NCBI GenBank assembly: GCA_051294375.1
Contig: CM119268.1
Coordinates: 10,299,607-10,363,606 of the forward strand
DNA length: 64,000 nt
Source: Paraspadella gotoi
Lineage: Eukaryota; Chaetognatha
Direction: 5' to 3'
In this document: piece after piece, positions 14,530 to 27,234 of the stretch
How the letters are laid out: each line of letters begins with the position of its first letter
Position numbering within the stretch: the first letter of the stretch is position 1
Translations under genes and position numbers: made by a program
Notes under the pieces: model-generated
Told to the model about the DNA's origin: nothing
What the model saw: only the letters and a program-made list of their open reading frames with translations
The model's database searches: none

Positions 14530-17500
14530 TCAGCCTGTTTTTGTACAGTAGGAACATTCGCATTGAGTCGCAGATTTGTAGACTAATGTTCTCGTTCCGT
14601 CCGCGCATTTGACATTCACTGTAACCTGTAGTAAATAACGCATAGATCGTAAAAATATTTAAATAAAACAAAAAAATATTATGCGCCTTTCTTACATCAA
14701 CGGTGTTTGTAATCGTGCAGCAATCAGCTTTGGAGGTGATTTCGTGATCACTATTGGCTGCGATGGTCTGAATAAAAAAAAAAACTAAAAAAATTATACC
14801 CTAATAATTATGACAAGCAATAGACAAAAAATAAATGGTGGGGCGGTTTGCGACCTTCACGAGACGCGAGTACCCTTGTTTTCAGAGATTATTCTTAGTA
14901 AATTAGAGGAAAAAACTTCTTAAATTATTAGAATTACGTTCGCATCGCTTGGAAGTGAGTAGGAATCGCAGTGTCCTTGGCACGCATTCGTCAACACCTC
15001 GAATTCCAGGCATCCGTGGAGGCCAACTTTGCGACGATGACCTAATGTTAGTAGTGATTATCTTAACTGAGGTCAACTTGAGTCGCCAGAATCTTATAAT
15101 ATCATAAATAATTATGATATAAGTCAAAGAGCGGTATATATACAGTATTTACTCTCTCTCTATGTTTTCTCTGTATCGAAATTGTGATTATTACTGCATT
15201 TGTAAAGGTCAGTTTCCATCTTTTGAAATAAGTGAGTTAACCGACTTGATTTTTTTGGGGGGGAAAGGACAAAAGAAAACACATGAAGAGCGGGAAGAGT
15301 TTCTGAGTCAGGTTTTCTTTCTTTTTCCTTCAGCAGTACAGTTTGTACTTTTTACAAGCAGTAATAAAAAAAATAGTTTTTGTTTCTTAGAATTGTTGTC
15401 AATTTATTATTATTCTCTTATTAGTAACCGATTTAGGCGAAAATAGTTGGTCAAAATTGAAACACGTTTTGCTGTTTTTGTCGTGATCATATTAGATGCT
15501 ACTTTCGAATGCTCCTCTTTACAATTATTTTCTTCAAGTTATTTTAATATTTTGTTTAGAAAATGAACTCAAATAGAACAAGTTTGAGCAAACAATCTCG
15601 GATCTGCCTACGATCATTAGCGGTAATTAATATTAATAGGTCAATTAATTAATTAGAAAATTAAAGAATTAATTAATTTAATCCGAAATGTTGGTTTTTT
15701 AGGTCTTTTCGTCATTAACCATGACATAAGCAATGACGACGATGATGGCGACGACAATAATGCCGATAACGATTGTCTTGATTGATTAAATAATTAATTA
15801 ATTGATAATAAATTGATTGAATTGAACATTAATTAATTAGATTAATAAATTGATTGATTGAATAATTAATTGATTGATTATTGCATGATTAATTAATTAT
15901 TATTTAATTGACTAATAAATTAATTAACATTCATCTGCATTTACACTTAATATAAAAAGCAAAAGAAGCATAATCAATTAGTGAAACAGGTTTTTTTTTT
16001 TTTTCATTTAAACTCATTTCCACTCAAACGATTCTATCAAAACTTGATTTCCACTTTCCTACCCACATACAAAATTTCAAGTCAATCTCCCATCTAATCA
16101 TGAGTAATTGGCGTTCAAATAGTGAAATAGATTTTTTTGTTTTTCCATTTTAAGACACAATGAAAAAATAACGTGGCCCAAAACGGTCTCGTGCTGATTT
16201 TGTCTCTTTAAAATTGGTTTCTGAGCTCAAATTAATCGATCATTTACTTTTGGGTAATATATGCGATATTACACTACTGGACATTACTGTATCTGACCAT
16301 AACCCTTGACCATAAACAAAAAAGCTAACTAGGATTCAAAAATAGTAAAAAGATGAAATCAATATAGCTCGAAACGCTTTACAAAAATTTTAGACCATTG
16401 CTTTTATTAAATGCCAAAAAAAATATTAATATTATTAAAACAAAAACTTTAACGATAACCTAATAGTTTAACCAGGACCAAGATGAATTAATTTTTAACC
16501 CATCATCTTCTTCAATTTATATGAATCATTTGTTTGTAATTAGTCAATTAAATCTAAAATAACAATTATGACAAATTCATTTTCAATTTTCTTTATGAAA
16601 TGCGGAGTTTTCTCTGCTTACTTCCCCTTGTGTCTTAATTATTTAATATTTTAAAGGTATTTTTCAAAAACCTTATATAAATTACTTATATTTTTCACTT
16701 TTTTCAATTCTTTCGAACAAAAAAACAACATCATAAAAACATTTTAAATTAAATAAAAAAAAAATGATTGAATGATTTTGGAAAAAAAATTTTGAAATTG
16801 AGAAATAATGGATTATGAATCAGGAAAAAATTTGGCAATTCTAAAAAAATCAGCCTCTAGCCTTTTCGATTTCTAGAGGCTGATTTTTTTAATTTTTTCG
16901 ATATTTTTGATTTTCTAGCAAAACCATTATTCTCAATGAGCATAGGTCGGACGAAATTTTTTTCCAATATTTGAAAAAATTTCAAATTTTCTAATTAGCT
17001 TTTTGAGGAAATTAAATAAATAAATTATTATACGATGGGTACATCTAAAAAGTGATACGTCTCTAAATGACAAAAAATTTTCTTCAAGTTTTATTTTAAA
17101 ATTAAAGTATTGTACCAATAGAAATAAGTGAGATACTTCCCGCTTTTGCGCGAAATTTTTATTAACAAAAGATTTGTACTGGCGTAATTTAAAAAAAGTT
17201 ATTTTTTTAAAATAACTTTTGAAAAGAAAAGAGGTAGCAAGGTGGCAATGTGGTATCAAATTAAAAGCACTAATCATGGAACCTTTTTAAAAAAGTTTTT
17301 ATTTAATTAAAATCCATAAATTCTTTACACCAGCTTTGGTTTAAATTCAGAGTTAAAAGTATAATAGTTTTGCTTTAAAAATTTCAATGAAGGCAATATG
17401 AAATTTTTTTCTTTTTTCTTTTGTAATGAAAAAAGGAAAGACTGAATTAACATTTGTTTATTATTAAATTTTTTTTATTCTCCATAAAAAATTTGCTTAT

Positions 17501-19129
17501 ATTTTTCAGTTTAAAGTAAAAACAAGCAAAAATTTATGTTGTTAGCTTGATAAAAGTATTTTAAATTATTAAAATTATAAATACAAAAATGTTTTCAGCT
17601 TGATATAAACAGTCTGGACATTCTACCTTCTTGTTTGTGAAAAAAATCGTCATTCATGATCTTTAACTGCCAAAACTAAAAGCTTGGACACACTGCTTGT
17701 TTATCATAATAAAGTTGTAAAAAAATTATATAAGCTTGGTAACAATTTGACAAACAAAACATCATTGTGTTTAAATTGTATTGATAATTTTTTTTAAAAT
17801 TATAGCAAGGAATTTAATTCTAATTATTTATCATCCATTTTAATTAAGAAAAAAATATTTCTCGTAATAGGCCCATTAAAAAAGGGTTATTGACTGACTT
17901 TAATTGATGAAAATATTTTTAGATTTTTTTTACTGCCCCCATTCACAAGATTATAAAAGGTCATGGTTATTCATGTCAATAAGTCCAGATGTATCTGTAC
18001 CCTTTTCTGCAACCTGCATTTCAAATTTCTTTTTTTCCCTTTCAATATGTATTAAATAAAAAAAAATTATTTGAGAGAACAAATCGGGTGGAGGATTGCC
18101 ATTTGTAAGCCTTAGTTACCCCACTTTCCCGATCGAATTTTTAAATGAGGTTTTTTATCCATCTATTTGAGACATAACACTAAAACTTATAGTTTACTAT
18201 TATTTTTTTTTATTTTCTATTACAATTCTATGAATAAATATGAAATAATAAACTTTTTTAAAAAAAATTTTCATCTTTCAACCCTATATTTCAGTCATAT
18301 CTAAAAAACAAAAAAAAAGATTTCTTTTGCATGATATTTGGATATAACATATGAAACTATAACGTTTTTAAAAAATAAAAAAGAAATATTGAATAATGAT
18401 TTGAACAGTGAATTTTTTTTATGCACGAACAGTAACGTTAACCGCCCATTTTTCATGTGTCTTTAAACTCATTTCCACTCGCACGATTCCATCGAAACTT
18501 CATATCTAACTAAATCACACACTTCCTACCGACACACAAAATTAATTCCAATCCAACCATCCAATCACGAGCAATTGGAGGTTTTTGCTAAGGTGGACGG
18601 ACGGACCTAATTTATCATAATTCTGTAGTCGGGCATTGCCTAGGTTCACCCCGCCTAGAATCATGACCTTTCAGTTGTGACCCGGTGGCTCATTGAGTAA
18701 AGCCATCAGCTCATGACCACTAGGTACCGGGTTCAATCCCAACCCGGTACCTACCCTGCGGGAAGCGTGAGGACGGCCGTAAGCCGCCTTGGGGCATGGC
18801 AAAACCTCAAGCCTTGGTTCCAAGCCCAGGGACCCGTTCCATGGCTGCTAGGAGGGGCTTATAGAAGTTACGTGACAGTCATCTTCAGCCCACGTAGCGC
18901 CTTATCCATAATTCGATGTTCTGACATGTAATAATTATAAGTTAATTCCCGACAAGATTGAGGGGGCGGACCGACGGACCGACAAAGTGAACTATAGAGT
19001 CGGGATCTGCTGATAAGCAGATCCGACTAAAAACTTACCCGTTAAGTAACAACCAGGATATGATTTAGCTTCGAGTTGTAGCGATAATACAATTATTAGA
19101 AAAAACCAAAATGCTGCGAAAAAATTCAT
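14530..19129 (-). CDS. GPA2: Glycoprotein hormone alpha-2 (thyrostimulin alpha)-like
   Basis: Predicted secreted cystine-knot hormone subunit. Exons, in coding order: 19129-19039, 15041-14938, 14767-14696, 14625-14530. All introns are GT-AG, phases join perfectly, and the product is 120 aa (human GPA2 is about 129). Residues 1-21 form a hydrophobic signal peptide (MNFFAAFWFFLIIVLSLQLE). Ten cysteines sit at 27, 41, 51, 55, 81, 82, 96, 111, 113 and 116, with the CxGxC motif (CQGHC, 51-55), the CC pair in KADCCTIT and the C-terminal CxC-xx-C (CECSYC), the same number and order as GPA2. The segment CLEFEVLTNACQGHC is typical of invertebrate alpha subunits. No N-x-S/T sequon is seen, unlike human GPA2. 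Family biology: GPA2 pairs with GPB5 and activates LGR receptors. No beta subunit is visible here. Intron 1 (3.9 kb) holds repeats. A TATA-like CATATATTC lies about 60 bases upstream of the ATG. Confidence 0.88.
15600..15930. repeat. Low-complexity TTAATTAA / TTGATTGATT region
   Basis: AT-rich run of overlapping AATTAATTAATT and TTGATTGATTGA words, within intron 1 of the GPA2-like gene. No other structure seen. Confidence 0.7.
16004..16125. repeat. Dispersed repeat, copy 1
   Basis: AAACTCATTTCCACTC followed by about 100 bases is clearly similar to 18,463-18,575, where the same opening 16 bases recur. The shared core includes ACGATT(C/T)(C/T)ATC and TGAGTAATTGG-like text. It is part of an interspersed family, and this copy lacks the tRNA-like part found at 18.7 kb. 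Confidence 0.7.
16776..16968. mobile_element. Fold-back / MITE-like inverted repeat
   Basis: A perfect 18-bp inner hairpin (AATCAGCCTCTAG and its complement, 16,843-16,860 and 16,873-16,890, 12-base loop) extends outward into imperfect arms of about 85-95 bases that share TTGGAAAAAAA, TTGAGAA and ATAATGG. It lies in the first intron of the GPA2-like gene. It could be a MITE or a hairpin-forming transcript. No flanking duplication is clear. Confidence 0.55.
18463..19036 (+). mobile_element. Composite tRNA-like SINE
   Basis: The first ~110 bases repeat the family at 16.0 kb. At about 18,685 TGGCTCATTGAG resembles a pol III A box, and 45 bases on GGGTTCAATCCC resembles a B box. The B box sits in a perfect hairpin (GGTACCGGGTT, 18,723-18,733, with its complement at 18,741-18,751). 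A GC-rich body follows. The tail has GACGGACCGACAAAGTGAAC, ATAGAGTCGG and a terminal hairpin GGATCTGCT/AGCAGATCC before ACTAAAAAC. The part after 18,590 may be a separate element, so boundaries are approximate. The copy ends only a few bases before the first exon of the GPA2-like gene. Confidence 0.5.
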
Positions 19130-20141
19130 TGCATCTGTTATTCTTCAAACGTAGCAATATTAAGTTAGTAAGATCGACGAATATATGAATAATTAGCTTT
19201 AGCCAGTCTTTCGTTAAAAAAATTCGAGAATTGACTGGAACATCTTAAGCTCTTTTTTAATCCAACAAAGTCAGTGGGACAAGTTACGAGTAAAGAATTT
19301 GGCATAAGAATATTCAATAAGGATTACGACAAAAAAATCCAGAGGAGAGAGGAAATTTCTGTTCTAAGAAATTTTAGGACAAGTTTTTGGTATTTTGTAT
19401 TTTGTATTTCATTCAGAGACATCCAGGTAGTAAATAATTAATGAAAGCTTTACATTTCCGGCCCGTTTTTCACACTTTCAGTTATGCTTATAAAAACAAT
19501 AGCTTTTAATTGTCAAAAACGTACGTAAATTTAAAATGACTTTTGCTTTCTCTCAATTTAGAACGCTGATATAATTGTTAATTTAATTTTAAAATAATTT
19601 TGTGACTTTCATAAATTCTAAAATTATAATTAAGCAAAGGGATCTTGTAATTATTTATCTTGAAATTTTATATTTATTATTTATTTATAATGCAATTGGT
19701 ACAACAACTTGAAAACTATCTATTCATTTAATAAATAATAAATAATTTAATTAATATAATTTTTAATAGATTTAAGGATTTGACTTTGTCTATGAAAATT
19801 ATAGTAAGGTAACAAATGAACATAAGAGGCTGAAGATGTCACTACTATCTGCTTTAAAAAAACAAATGCCGTTTGTAAACAAAGACCTCGCCAGAGTCTC
19901 ACACCCAAGCTCGTTTCTTTCATTTTCCTTTCCTTTCTACGGTACGTATACTTTTTGACACATTGCTGTGGGTGTTTCTGTTTTATAACGATTTATATTT
20001 TTGAATGCTGAATTTTACGGGTATCATATTTATTCGTATAGATCGCATTGTATCTTCTCGAAACTGCTGTTGAATTGCGTGTTTTTGCGTCACCGGTGTT
20101 GGGCGATCGACGCCAAAAGCGCGACGCCGCTAGAGATCCCA
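19130..20141. other. Divergent intergenic region, GPA2-like and SUPT6H
   Basis: About 1 kb between the ATGs of two genes transcribed away from each other, so promoters of both should lie here. The sequence is AT-rich, with a GC-richer patch (20,085-20,141) just before the SUPT6H start. No clear TATA box for SUPT6H. Confidence 0.5.
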
Positions 20142-23100
20142 ATGGCTGACTTCTTGGAGAAGGAGGCGGATCTAAGCGAGGGCGAAGGAAGCGACGATGA
20201 CGAAGAGGTTGCCACGACGAGAAAACGCGTCGTCAGTTCAGATTCGGAGGAGGAAGAAGAAGATGACGAGGAAAGAATCAAAGTAATGCCGCTTCAGACT
20301 TGTTCCTTTTTTAAAAAATATTTACGTTTTAAATTTTTTGTAAATTAGTTTACGGGCTTAATTGTCAACCATGTCATAGGCGGAGATGACTGGATTCGTT
20401 GTGGACAACGACGAGGAAGACGACGCCGAAGACAGCAACGAAGATCACGGCGGACGACGAAAAAAACGCGTGAAGCGAAAAAAGGAGGAGAGCGACGAGG
20501 AAGACGACGAACTCGACGAAGATGATTTAGATCTAATAGAAAATAATACCGGAGTTAAGATCAACCGAAAGAAGCAGCTGAAGAGAGTCAAAAAGGTCGG
20601 TTCTCTTTAAGCCACTTCTTTCTATTCGAAGCCCAAGATTCGCTACTATTTAATCCGACTTTGTTAGGTTGTGGACTCGGACGATTCAGGTGACGAGAAG
20701 GGAGAAGAAGATGACCGCGCTGCCGTCGCAAAGGAGATCTTCGAATCTGACGACGAAGACATCGATAAGGACGAGCTTCCGGATCTTCATCGGGAGGCGG
20801 AAGAGGAGGGGCTTCTTCCTGCTTCATCGAGGCGAAGAGACGATGGTCCGGAAGGTTGGTTTGCACATTTTCTCATAGAAATCGTAGCAATTTTACTCAA
20901 TTACAATTACAATATTACTTTTTCAACCGTAGTTCATAGTAGTCGTGATATGAATTTTCATTACATGTAGACGGTGCGTCTGACGAAGAGTCCGACCCTG
21001 ACGATTTTATCGTGGACGAAGACGGTCAACCTGTGACTTCCAAGAAGAAGTTGAAAAAAGTGAAGCACTCTGACGCTGCGCTGCAGGAAGCACAGGACAT
21101 TTTCGGTGTCGACTTCGATTTCCAAGAGTTCGACAAGTATGGCGACGACCGTGACGAGGATTCAGAATCTTATGACGAAGACGAAGACGAGGAGGATGAA
21201 GAGAGTAGACGCAAAGCGCGACGGAGCAAAAAGTCCGCTTCCAGAAAGACCATTTACGAACTTTACGAGCCGAGCGAACTCGAGCGAGGCTTTTTTACCG
21301 ACGCTGACCACGAAATCCGTACGATGGACTCCCCCGAGCGTTTCCTTCTGCGCAAGACCAAGGTGCTGCAACCGGACGAGAGCCGTGATACTGAATTGCA
21401 GGAAGAGGCGGAGTGGATCTACAAAAATGCCTTCCAGACACCGACGGTGTCTAATCAAGAGTTTGCCTCGGCCAACTCTGGCGCCGGCGGTCACGACCAA
21501 TTTGGATACCGCGATAACAATAGATCTTCAAAAGGACCACAGGCCATACCTAGAATTAGAGAGGCGCTCAACTTTATGCGCAACAATCAATTTGAGGTCC
21601 CCTTCATTGCTTTTTACAGGTCAATCCGTTTGATGTTGTAATAAGAAGACCCCACTAACATCCCCATCCCAATATTTTATAAATAATATTTAATTTAGAT
21701 AACTAAAATATGAATATTAAGAAATATCAATTAAAAAAATCTTTAAAAAAGTTCTAAAAAAGAAATTATTTAATAATAATAAATTATTAAGTATTTTAAA
21801 ATGTGAAAACTTAAGATAGTGAAACAAGAATTTTCAAATTTCCAGCAACCTGTTCGACTTTTACTTCAAAACTATTTTACTCCTTGGGTTTTCAGGAAAG
21901 AGTATGTGGAACCCGATTTAAACATCAACGATCTGTGGAAAGTCTACTACTGGGACGAAAAGTGGATGCAGCTGCAGGGTCGCAAGGAGAACCTGGTACG
22001 TCTCTTTGAGAAGATGCAGTCCTTCCAGGCAGATCAGATCCTGGCCGATCCGGACAAGCCACTAGACGATACCCTTCGTGTTCTTGATGACGACGACATC
22101 GCCCGAGTACGACGTGTCGATTCGCCGGAGGAGCTCAACGATGTCTATCAACATTTCTTGCTCTACTACGGGCGTGAAGTGCCGAAGATGCAGGTAAAAT
22201 TTTGGCATTAAATACAAGTACCGCGAGAAAATAAAGATCTTTTGGGAAATGATTATATATTTTTTACACAAGGCGGCGGAGAAAGCAAAAGCCAGAAAAG
22301 AGAGAAAGGAGACGAGGAAAAGAGAGCGGGAGGAGATGAGGCGGCAGAGAAGTGAAGAGGATATCGATAGGGATGAACCTGAAGATGATGACGACGATGA
22401 AGAAGACGCGGCGGAAGAAGACGCCCACGCTCAAAGGCTGGCGTCTCGACGGGATCCCTATTCGCATTGTCAGGTGGAACAATAACATTTCCGCCTTGTT
22501 GAAAAATTATCGCATGGAAAAATGACTTCTTTTTTTTCTCTTTCCCACAGAATTACAATCTTGATACACTAGCTAAACGGTTCGGGCTGACGCCTGAGCA
22601 GTTCGGCGAAAATCTTCGCGATAATTACGCCCGACACGAAGTGGATCAGTACCCGGCCGATCCAATCGAACTTGCTAAGGAGCTGGTTGATGATAAGGGC
22701 AGCTTCAGCACGTGAGTAAACTTTTTTTTTCTCAGAGGTGTTGTTTCAACAGATTGTAAATTAAAATAAAACATCTAATTGCTGTCAATTACCTAATTTT
22801 TAAATATCATATGTACGATCTCATAGGCCGGAGGAAGTATTAACTGGTGCGAGATTTATGGTTGCTTCTCAAATCGCGAGGGAACCGCTGGTTCGCCAGT
22901 GCGTTAGACAGGTGGGTTTACCCTTTCGTATTTTAATTGCAAGATATATCTTGAGCTTAACTAATATTCCGGTTACCCGTTTATACAATTCTATCCAGAC
23001 ATTTTACGAACGCGCCAAAATCTGCATTACACCGACGAAAAAGGGCAAACAGGACATCGATGAGGCGCACCCCTGTTACACTTTTAAGTACCTTAGGAAC

Positions 23101-26100
23101 AAACCCGTCAGGGATCTTTGCAATGATGAATTCCTCAAGATGCTGCAGGCGGAACAAGAGGGGCTTCTTCACATAACCATGGGCGTTGATGTTATGGACC
23201 CTTCCAACCTGGATGTCGCTTCGCCTACGAAATACGTCGACGAAGTCAAAGAATTGTACCGTCGGGACGAGTTCTCCACTCAAGTCCAGCAGTGGAATGA
23301 GCAACGCGCCCTGGCTGTTGAAAAGGCGCTTCATCAAATGCTTTACCCTGTCATGGCCAAAGAGCTTCGCCAGCGGCTCTCTGCTGAAGCAAAGGAGTAT
23401 GTGACCAGTGCAGCGCGGAAAAAATTGTACAGCTGGATTAGGATAGCACCATACAAGCTTGACCAGCAGTTTGACGACGACGATGATTACAACGATAATG
23501 AAAAGGTTTGTTTTCCGTTTTTGCTAATTATCTTTTGATCGCGGATAAGAGTTTTGCTAATTATGAATAAAGGGTCCTGGACTTCGAGCTTTTGGCGTCT
23601 GTTTCGCCGCTCGTGATCCGAACGGCGTTGGGTTTGGCGCCATTCTCGACGGCGATGGTGAGGTCTCTGACTTCATCAAGTTGAAAACGTTCTGTCGTTG
23701 CAACAAATTTGGCCAAATGGCAGAGTCTTGGCAAGAAGAGTACGACGAAGAAAAGACCAAGGTGAGTTGATCTTATATTTTGTTGAAAAATAATATGTTA
23801 ATGAATTATTTTGGTTGATTTAAAGCTAAATTCAATACTGTAATTATCATGCATATTTGGCACGGTAAAACTTCTTTAATACTTTTTTAATACTTAATTA
23901 CGTGGTCGTTTTTCTGATATATTCAAATTACTGTGCTTTTCCTCTTTATCTTCACGTGAAAATTTTTTTGGTTCACATTAAGATTCTAACCTAAACCCTC
24001 TCTCCTCTTTTTCAGTTAAAGAAATTCATCCATCAGAAGAAGCCCCATGTAATCGTGTGCGCGGCGGACGAGCGAAGCGGCCGCGATACCCGGCAAGTTG
24101 TCGACCGCTTCAAAGAAGTTGTCGCGGAGTTAGAAGAAGAGAAGCAGATGCCTCCCGTTTCCGTTGAGATGATGGAGACAAATGCTGCGCGCATTTATTC
24201 CGCATCGAAGAAAGCAGAAAACGACTACCGCGACTACCCTGATTTCCTTCGCATCGCCGTTTCCGTCGCTCGCCGAATCCAAGACCCAATGATGGAGTTT
24301 GCGCAGCTGTGCAACGCCGACGATGATATTCTCTGCCTCAATTTCCACCCACTGCAGCATCTGTTAGACAAAGATGAATTCCTGGAATCCCTCTCCCTCG
24401 AATTTATCAACCGCGTTAATGAGGTCGGCGTCGATATCAACAAATCGCTGATCCACTCTCCCACAGCTAATCTCTTGCAATTCGTTTGCGGCCTCGGACC
24501 CCGAAAAGCCCAGTTCATCGTGCGAACGCTAAAAACGAACAAGCAGCGCTTGGAGAATCGTTCGCAGCTTGTACACAACTGCCAGATGGGACCAAAGGTC
24601 TTTATGAACTCCGCCGGCTTTATCCGTATTGACACAAACAGCCTCGGAGACAGTTCCGATTCTTACCTTGAGGTTCTTGACAGTACGCGCGTTCACCCTG
24701 AGACCTATGAATGGGCGCGCAAGATGGCCGTGGACGCCCTAGAATACGATGACACGTCGGACGATGCCAACCCCGCTGCCGCCGTTGAAGAAATTCTCGA
24801 GAGTCCCGAAAGACTAAAGGATTTGGATCTCGATGCCTTCGCAGTCGAGCTCGAGCGACAAGGTTACGGCAACAAAAGCATCACTCTCTACGACATACGC
24901 TCTGAGCTCAATCACAAATACAAAGATATGAGAACTGATTATCGGCCGCCATCGAATGAGGAGATCTTTAACATGCTCACCGGCGAAAACCCCGAAACTT
25001 TCTACGTGGGAAAGCTGATCATGGTAAAGGTAACGGGCATTGCCCGTCGCCGGCCGCAAAATGGGGACACCGATCAGGCCAACCCCGTTCGAAACGAGGA
25101 GACTGGGCTTTGGCAATGTCCCTTTTGCCTCCGCGATACCTTTCCCGAACTTTCTGAGGTCTGGAGCCATTTCGACTCCAATGATTGCCCCGGCCAAGCA
25201 GTCGGCGTCAAGTGTCGCCTCGACAACGATTGTTTTGGCTTCCTCCCTACCAAGTTCATTTCGGACAAGCCCGTCCAAGACCCTGAGCAGCGCGTCAAGG
25301 TCGGCATGACCATTTATGCTCGCATAACGAAAATCGACATCGATCGCTTTTCCGTCGACCTCACCGCCCGCGGTTCCGAATTGGCCGATGTCGATCACCA
25401 ATTGCGCCCGCGTCTCGACGACTACTACGACAAAGAGCAAGAAGAAAGGGAAAAAAACCGGGTGGAGGAGGATAAAAAGAGAAAAGCTAAATGCAATTAC
25501 ATCCGGAGAGTCATCGCCCATCCTTCCTTTCACAACATTCCTTATAAGGTAAAAGTTCTTAGTCCAGTGCAAGGAGCCGATCTTGTCCGGAATTCTTCTA
25601 ATTTAGATGAAAGAATCATTTTTTTCATTTAAACTTTTGCTTTAGGAAGCGGAAAAGCTTCTTATGGACATGGAGCAAGGGGAGGTTATTATCCGGCCAT
25701 CATCCAAAGGTGCCTCCAACTTGACGGTCTCCTGGAAAGTGACAGACACCCAGCCCATCATTGCCCACATCGACGTCAAAGAGGAGAATAAAGAGAACGA
25801 CTTTTCGTTGGGCCAATCGTTATGGATCGGAGAGGAGGCCTTTGAAGATCTTGACGAAATAATCGCAAGGTAGATCTAGATTGACTGTTACAAAAATTAA
25901 TAAGATTATTCTCTGCAGTTTTGGTTTTCACCTTCATTCAATAGGCACGTGCAACCAATGGCGGCGTTTTCGCGCGATATCCTAAATCATAAGTACTATC
26001 GTGAGGCGGAGGGGGGGAGTCGCGAAATCATGCACAAGTTGGTCCTTGAGGAAAAAAAGAAGGTTCGACGCGAATTGTAATTTATAAAAAGTTCAAGAAA

Positions 26101-26971
26101 CTGAATTAGGGCTTAAAAGTAAAAAAAAATTATCATCTTCCAGGGTCCCTCTCGGATTCCTTACTACTTCTCGGCATCAAAAGAATTTCCCGGAAAATTT
26201 CTCTTGTCGTACGCGCCTAAGATGAAGCCACGTCATGAGTACCTGACTGTGACGCCAGACGGGCTCCGCTTTCGCGGACAAATCCACCACTCTCTCAACG
26301 CCTGCGTCAATTGGTTCAAAGAACACTTCAAGGATCCTATTCCTGGCGGCGTGGGCGGTGGATCCACGCCAATGAGCTTGTCCGGTAACACTCCACGTCA
26401 AAGCGTGCGCGGCACACCGACTCAGCAACCAAATCAACGCCCACTTGGCGGATTTACCGCTCCTCAAGGCGGAACGCCCTATGGCGCTTTTCCTACCCCC
26501 GGCGCCTATGGAGCTTCGGTCGGACAGCCATTTCCCTCCAATACCCCCAGAGCCCAACAGACGCCCGCGGCGACCACACCAGTTCACCCGCCCCAAGCTA
26601 CACCTAGTTTTCATCGTTCTACTCCTGCCCAAGGAGCCATGCCGCCGCCAGCGTCTTCTGCACGCGTAACTCCGGCCTGGGCGACTCCGGCTCAACAAAA
26701 CGCAGCCGCTCGCGCGACGCCGCGTGGTGGAAATGCAGCCGCCACCGATTGGAGCCGGGCAGCGCAAGAATGGGCGGCGCAACGAAACCGTCGCCAGCCA
26801 GGCGGAAGCGGAAACACTCCGCGTGCTTCAGGTAACACTCCGAGGACAACGCCTGGAGGCGGAGGGACGCCGAGGCAGGACGACCCAAGAAGAACGCCTC
26901 GTTCCCCTTTCACCGGCGCCAGTCCCAGATCAACCGGAGGAGCCACCCCTCTATATGACGAAGTCGGTTAA
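20142..26971 (+). CDS. SUPT6H: Transcription elongation factor SPT6
   Basis: Histone chaperone and elongation factor travelling with RNA polymerase II. Fourteen exons: 20142-20282, 20380-20595, 20668-20854, 20971-21619, 21896-22193, 22273-22473, 22551-22711, 22827-22911, 22999-23505, 23573-23761, 24016-25548, 25646-25869, 25945-26062, 26144-26971. All GT-AG, total 5337 bases, 1778 aa (human 1726). The first ~330 residues are acidic (long Asp/Glu runs, then [11 protein letters not shown]). [20 protein letters not shown] opens the conserved core. YqgF-like, helix-hairpin-helix ([10 protein letters not shown]), DLD ([17 protein letters not shown]), S1 ([17 protein letters not shown]) and tandem SH2 (DVIIRPSS-type: [20 protein letters not shown]) regions follow. 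The tail after about residue 1570 is rich in Gly, Pro and TP and ends [11 protein letters not shown], like the human GDATPLLDEMDR end. Start chosen at [15 protein letters not shown] with no upstream in-frame alternative. Confidence 0.98.
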
Positions 26972-27234
26972 GACATCAAAACTCCTCCAATACCCCGCGG
27001 TCAATTTTTTTTCTTTTCCAGTTTTCCTGTTTTTTTCTTTAAAAACCGATGTAACCATTACCGGTTTTATTGTTTTTTTAAAAGATATTGAGGGCTTTTT
27101 CGAATTGTTTTTCTCACATAATTATTTACTTTCCCTTTAACTTCTTGCCCATGTCCACAATATGTAAAGTATTTCTTGTTTTACTTCTAGTCGTTTTAAA
27201 CGAAACCATGTACAAACGTTACTAAGCATGCGCG

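Noticed and set aside
16933-17277. 114-aa minus-strand frame
   Set aside because: AT-rich chance frame inside the GPA2-like intron, overlapping a fold-back repeat, without splice or start support.
18713-18931. 72-aa plus-strand frame
   Set aside because: It lies wholly within the tRNA-like repeat element.
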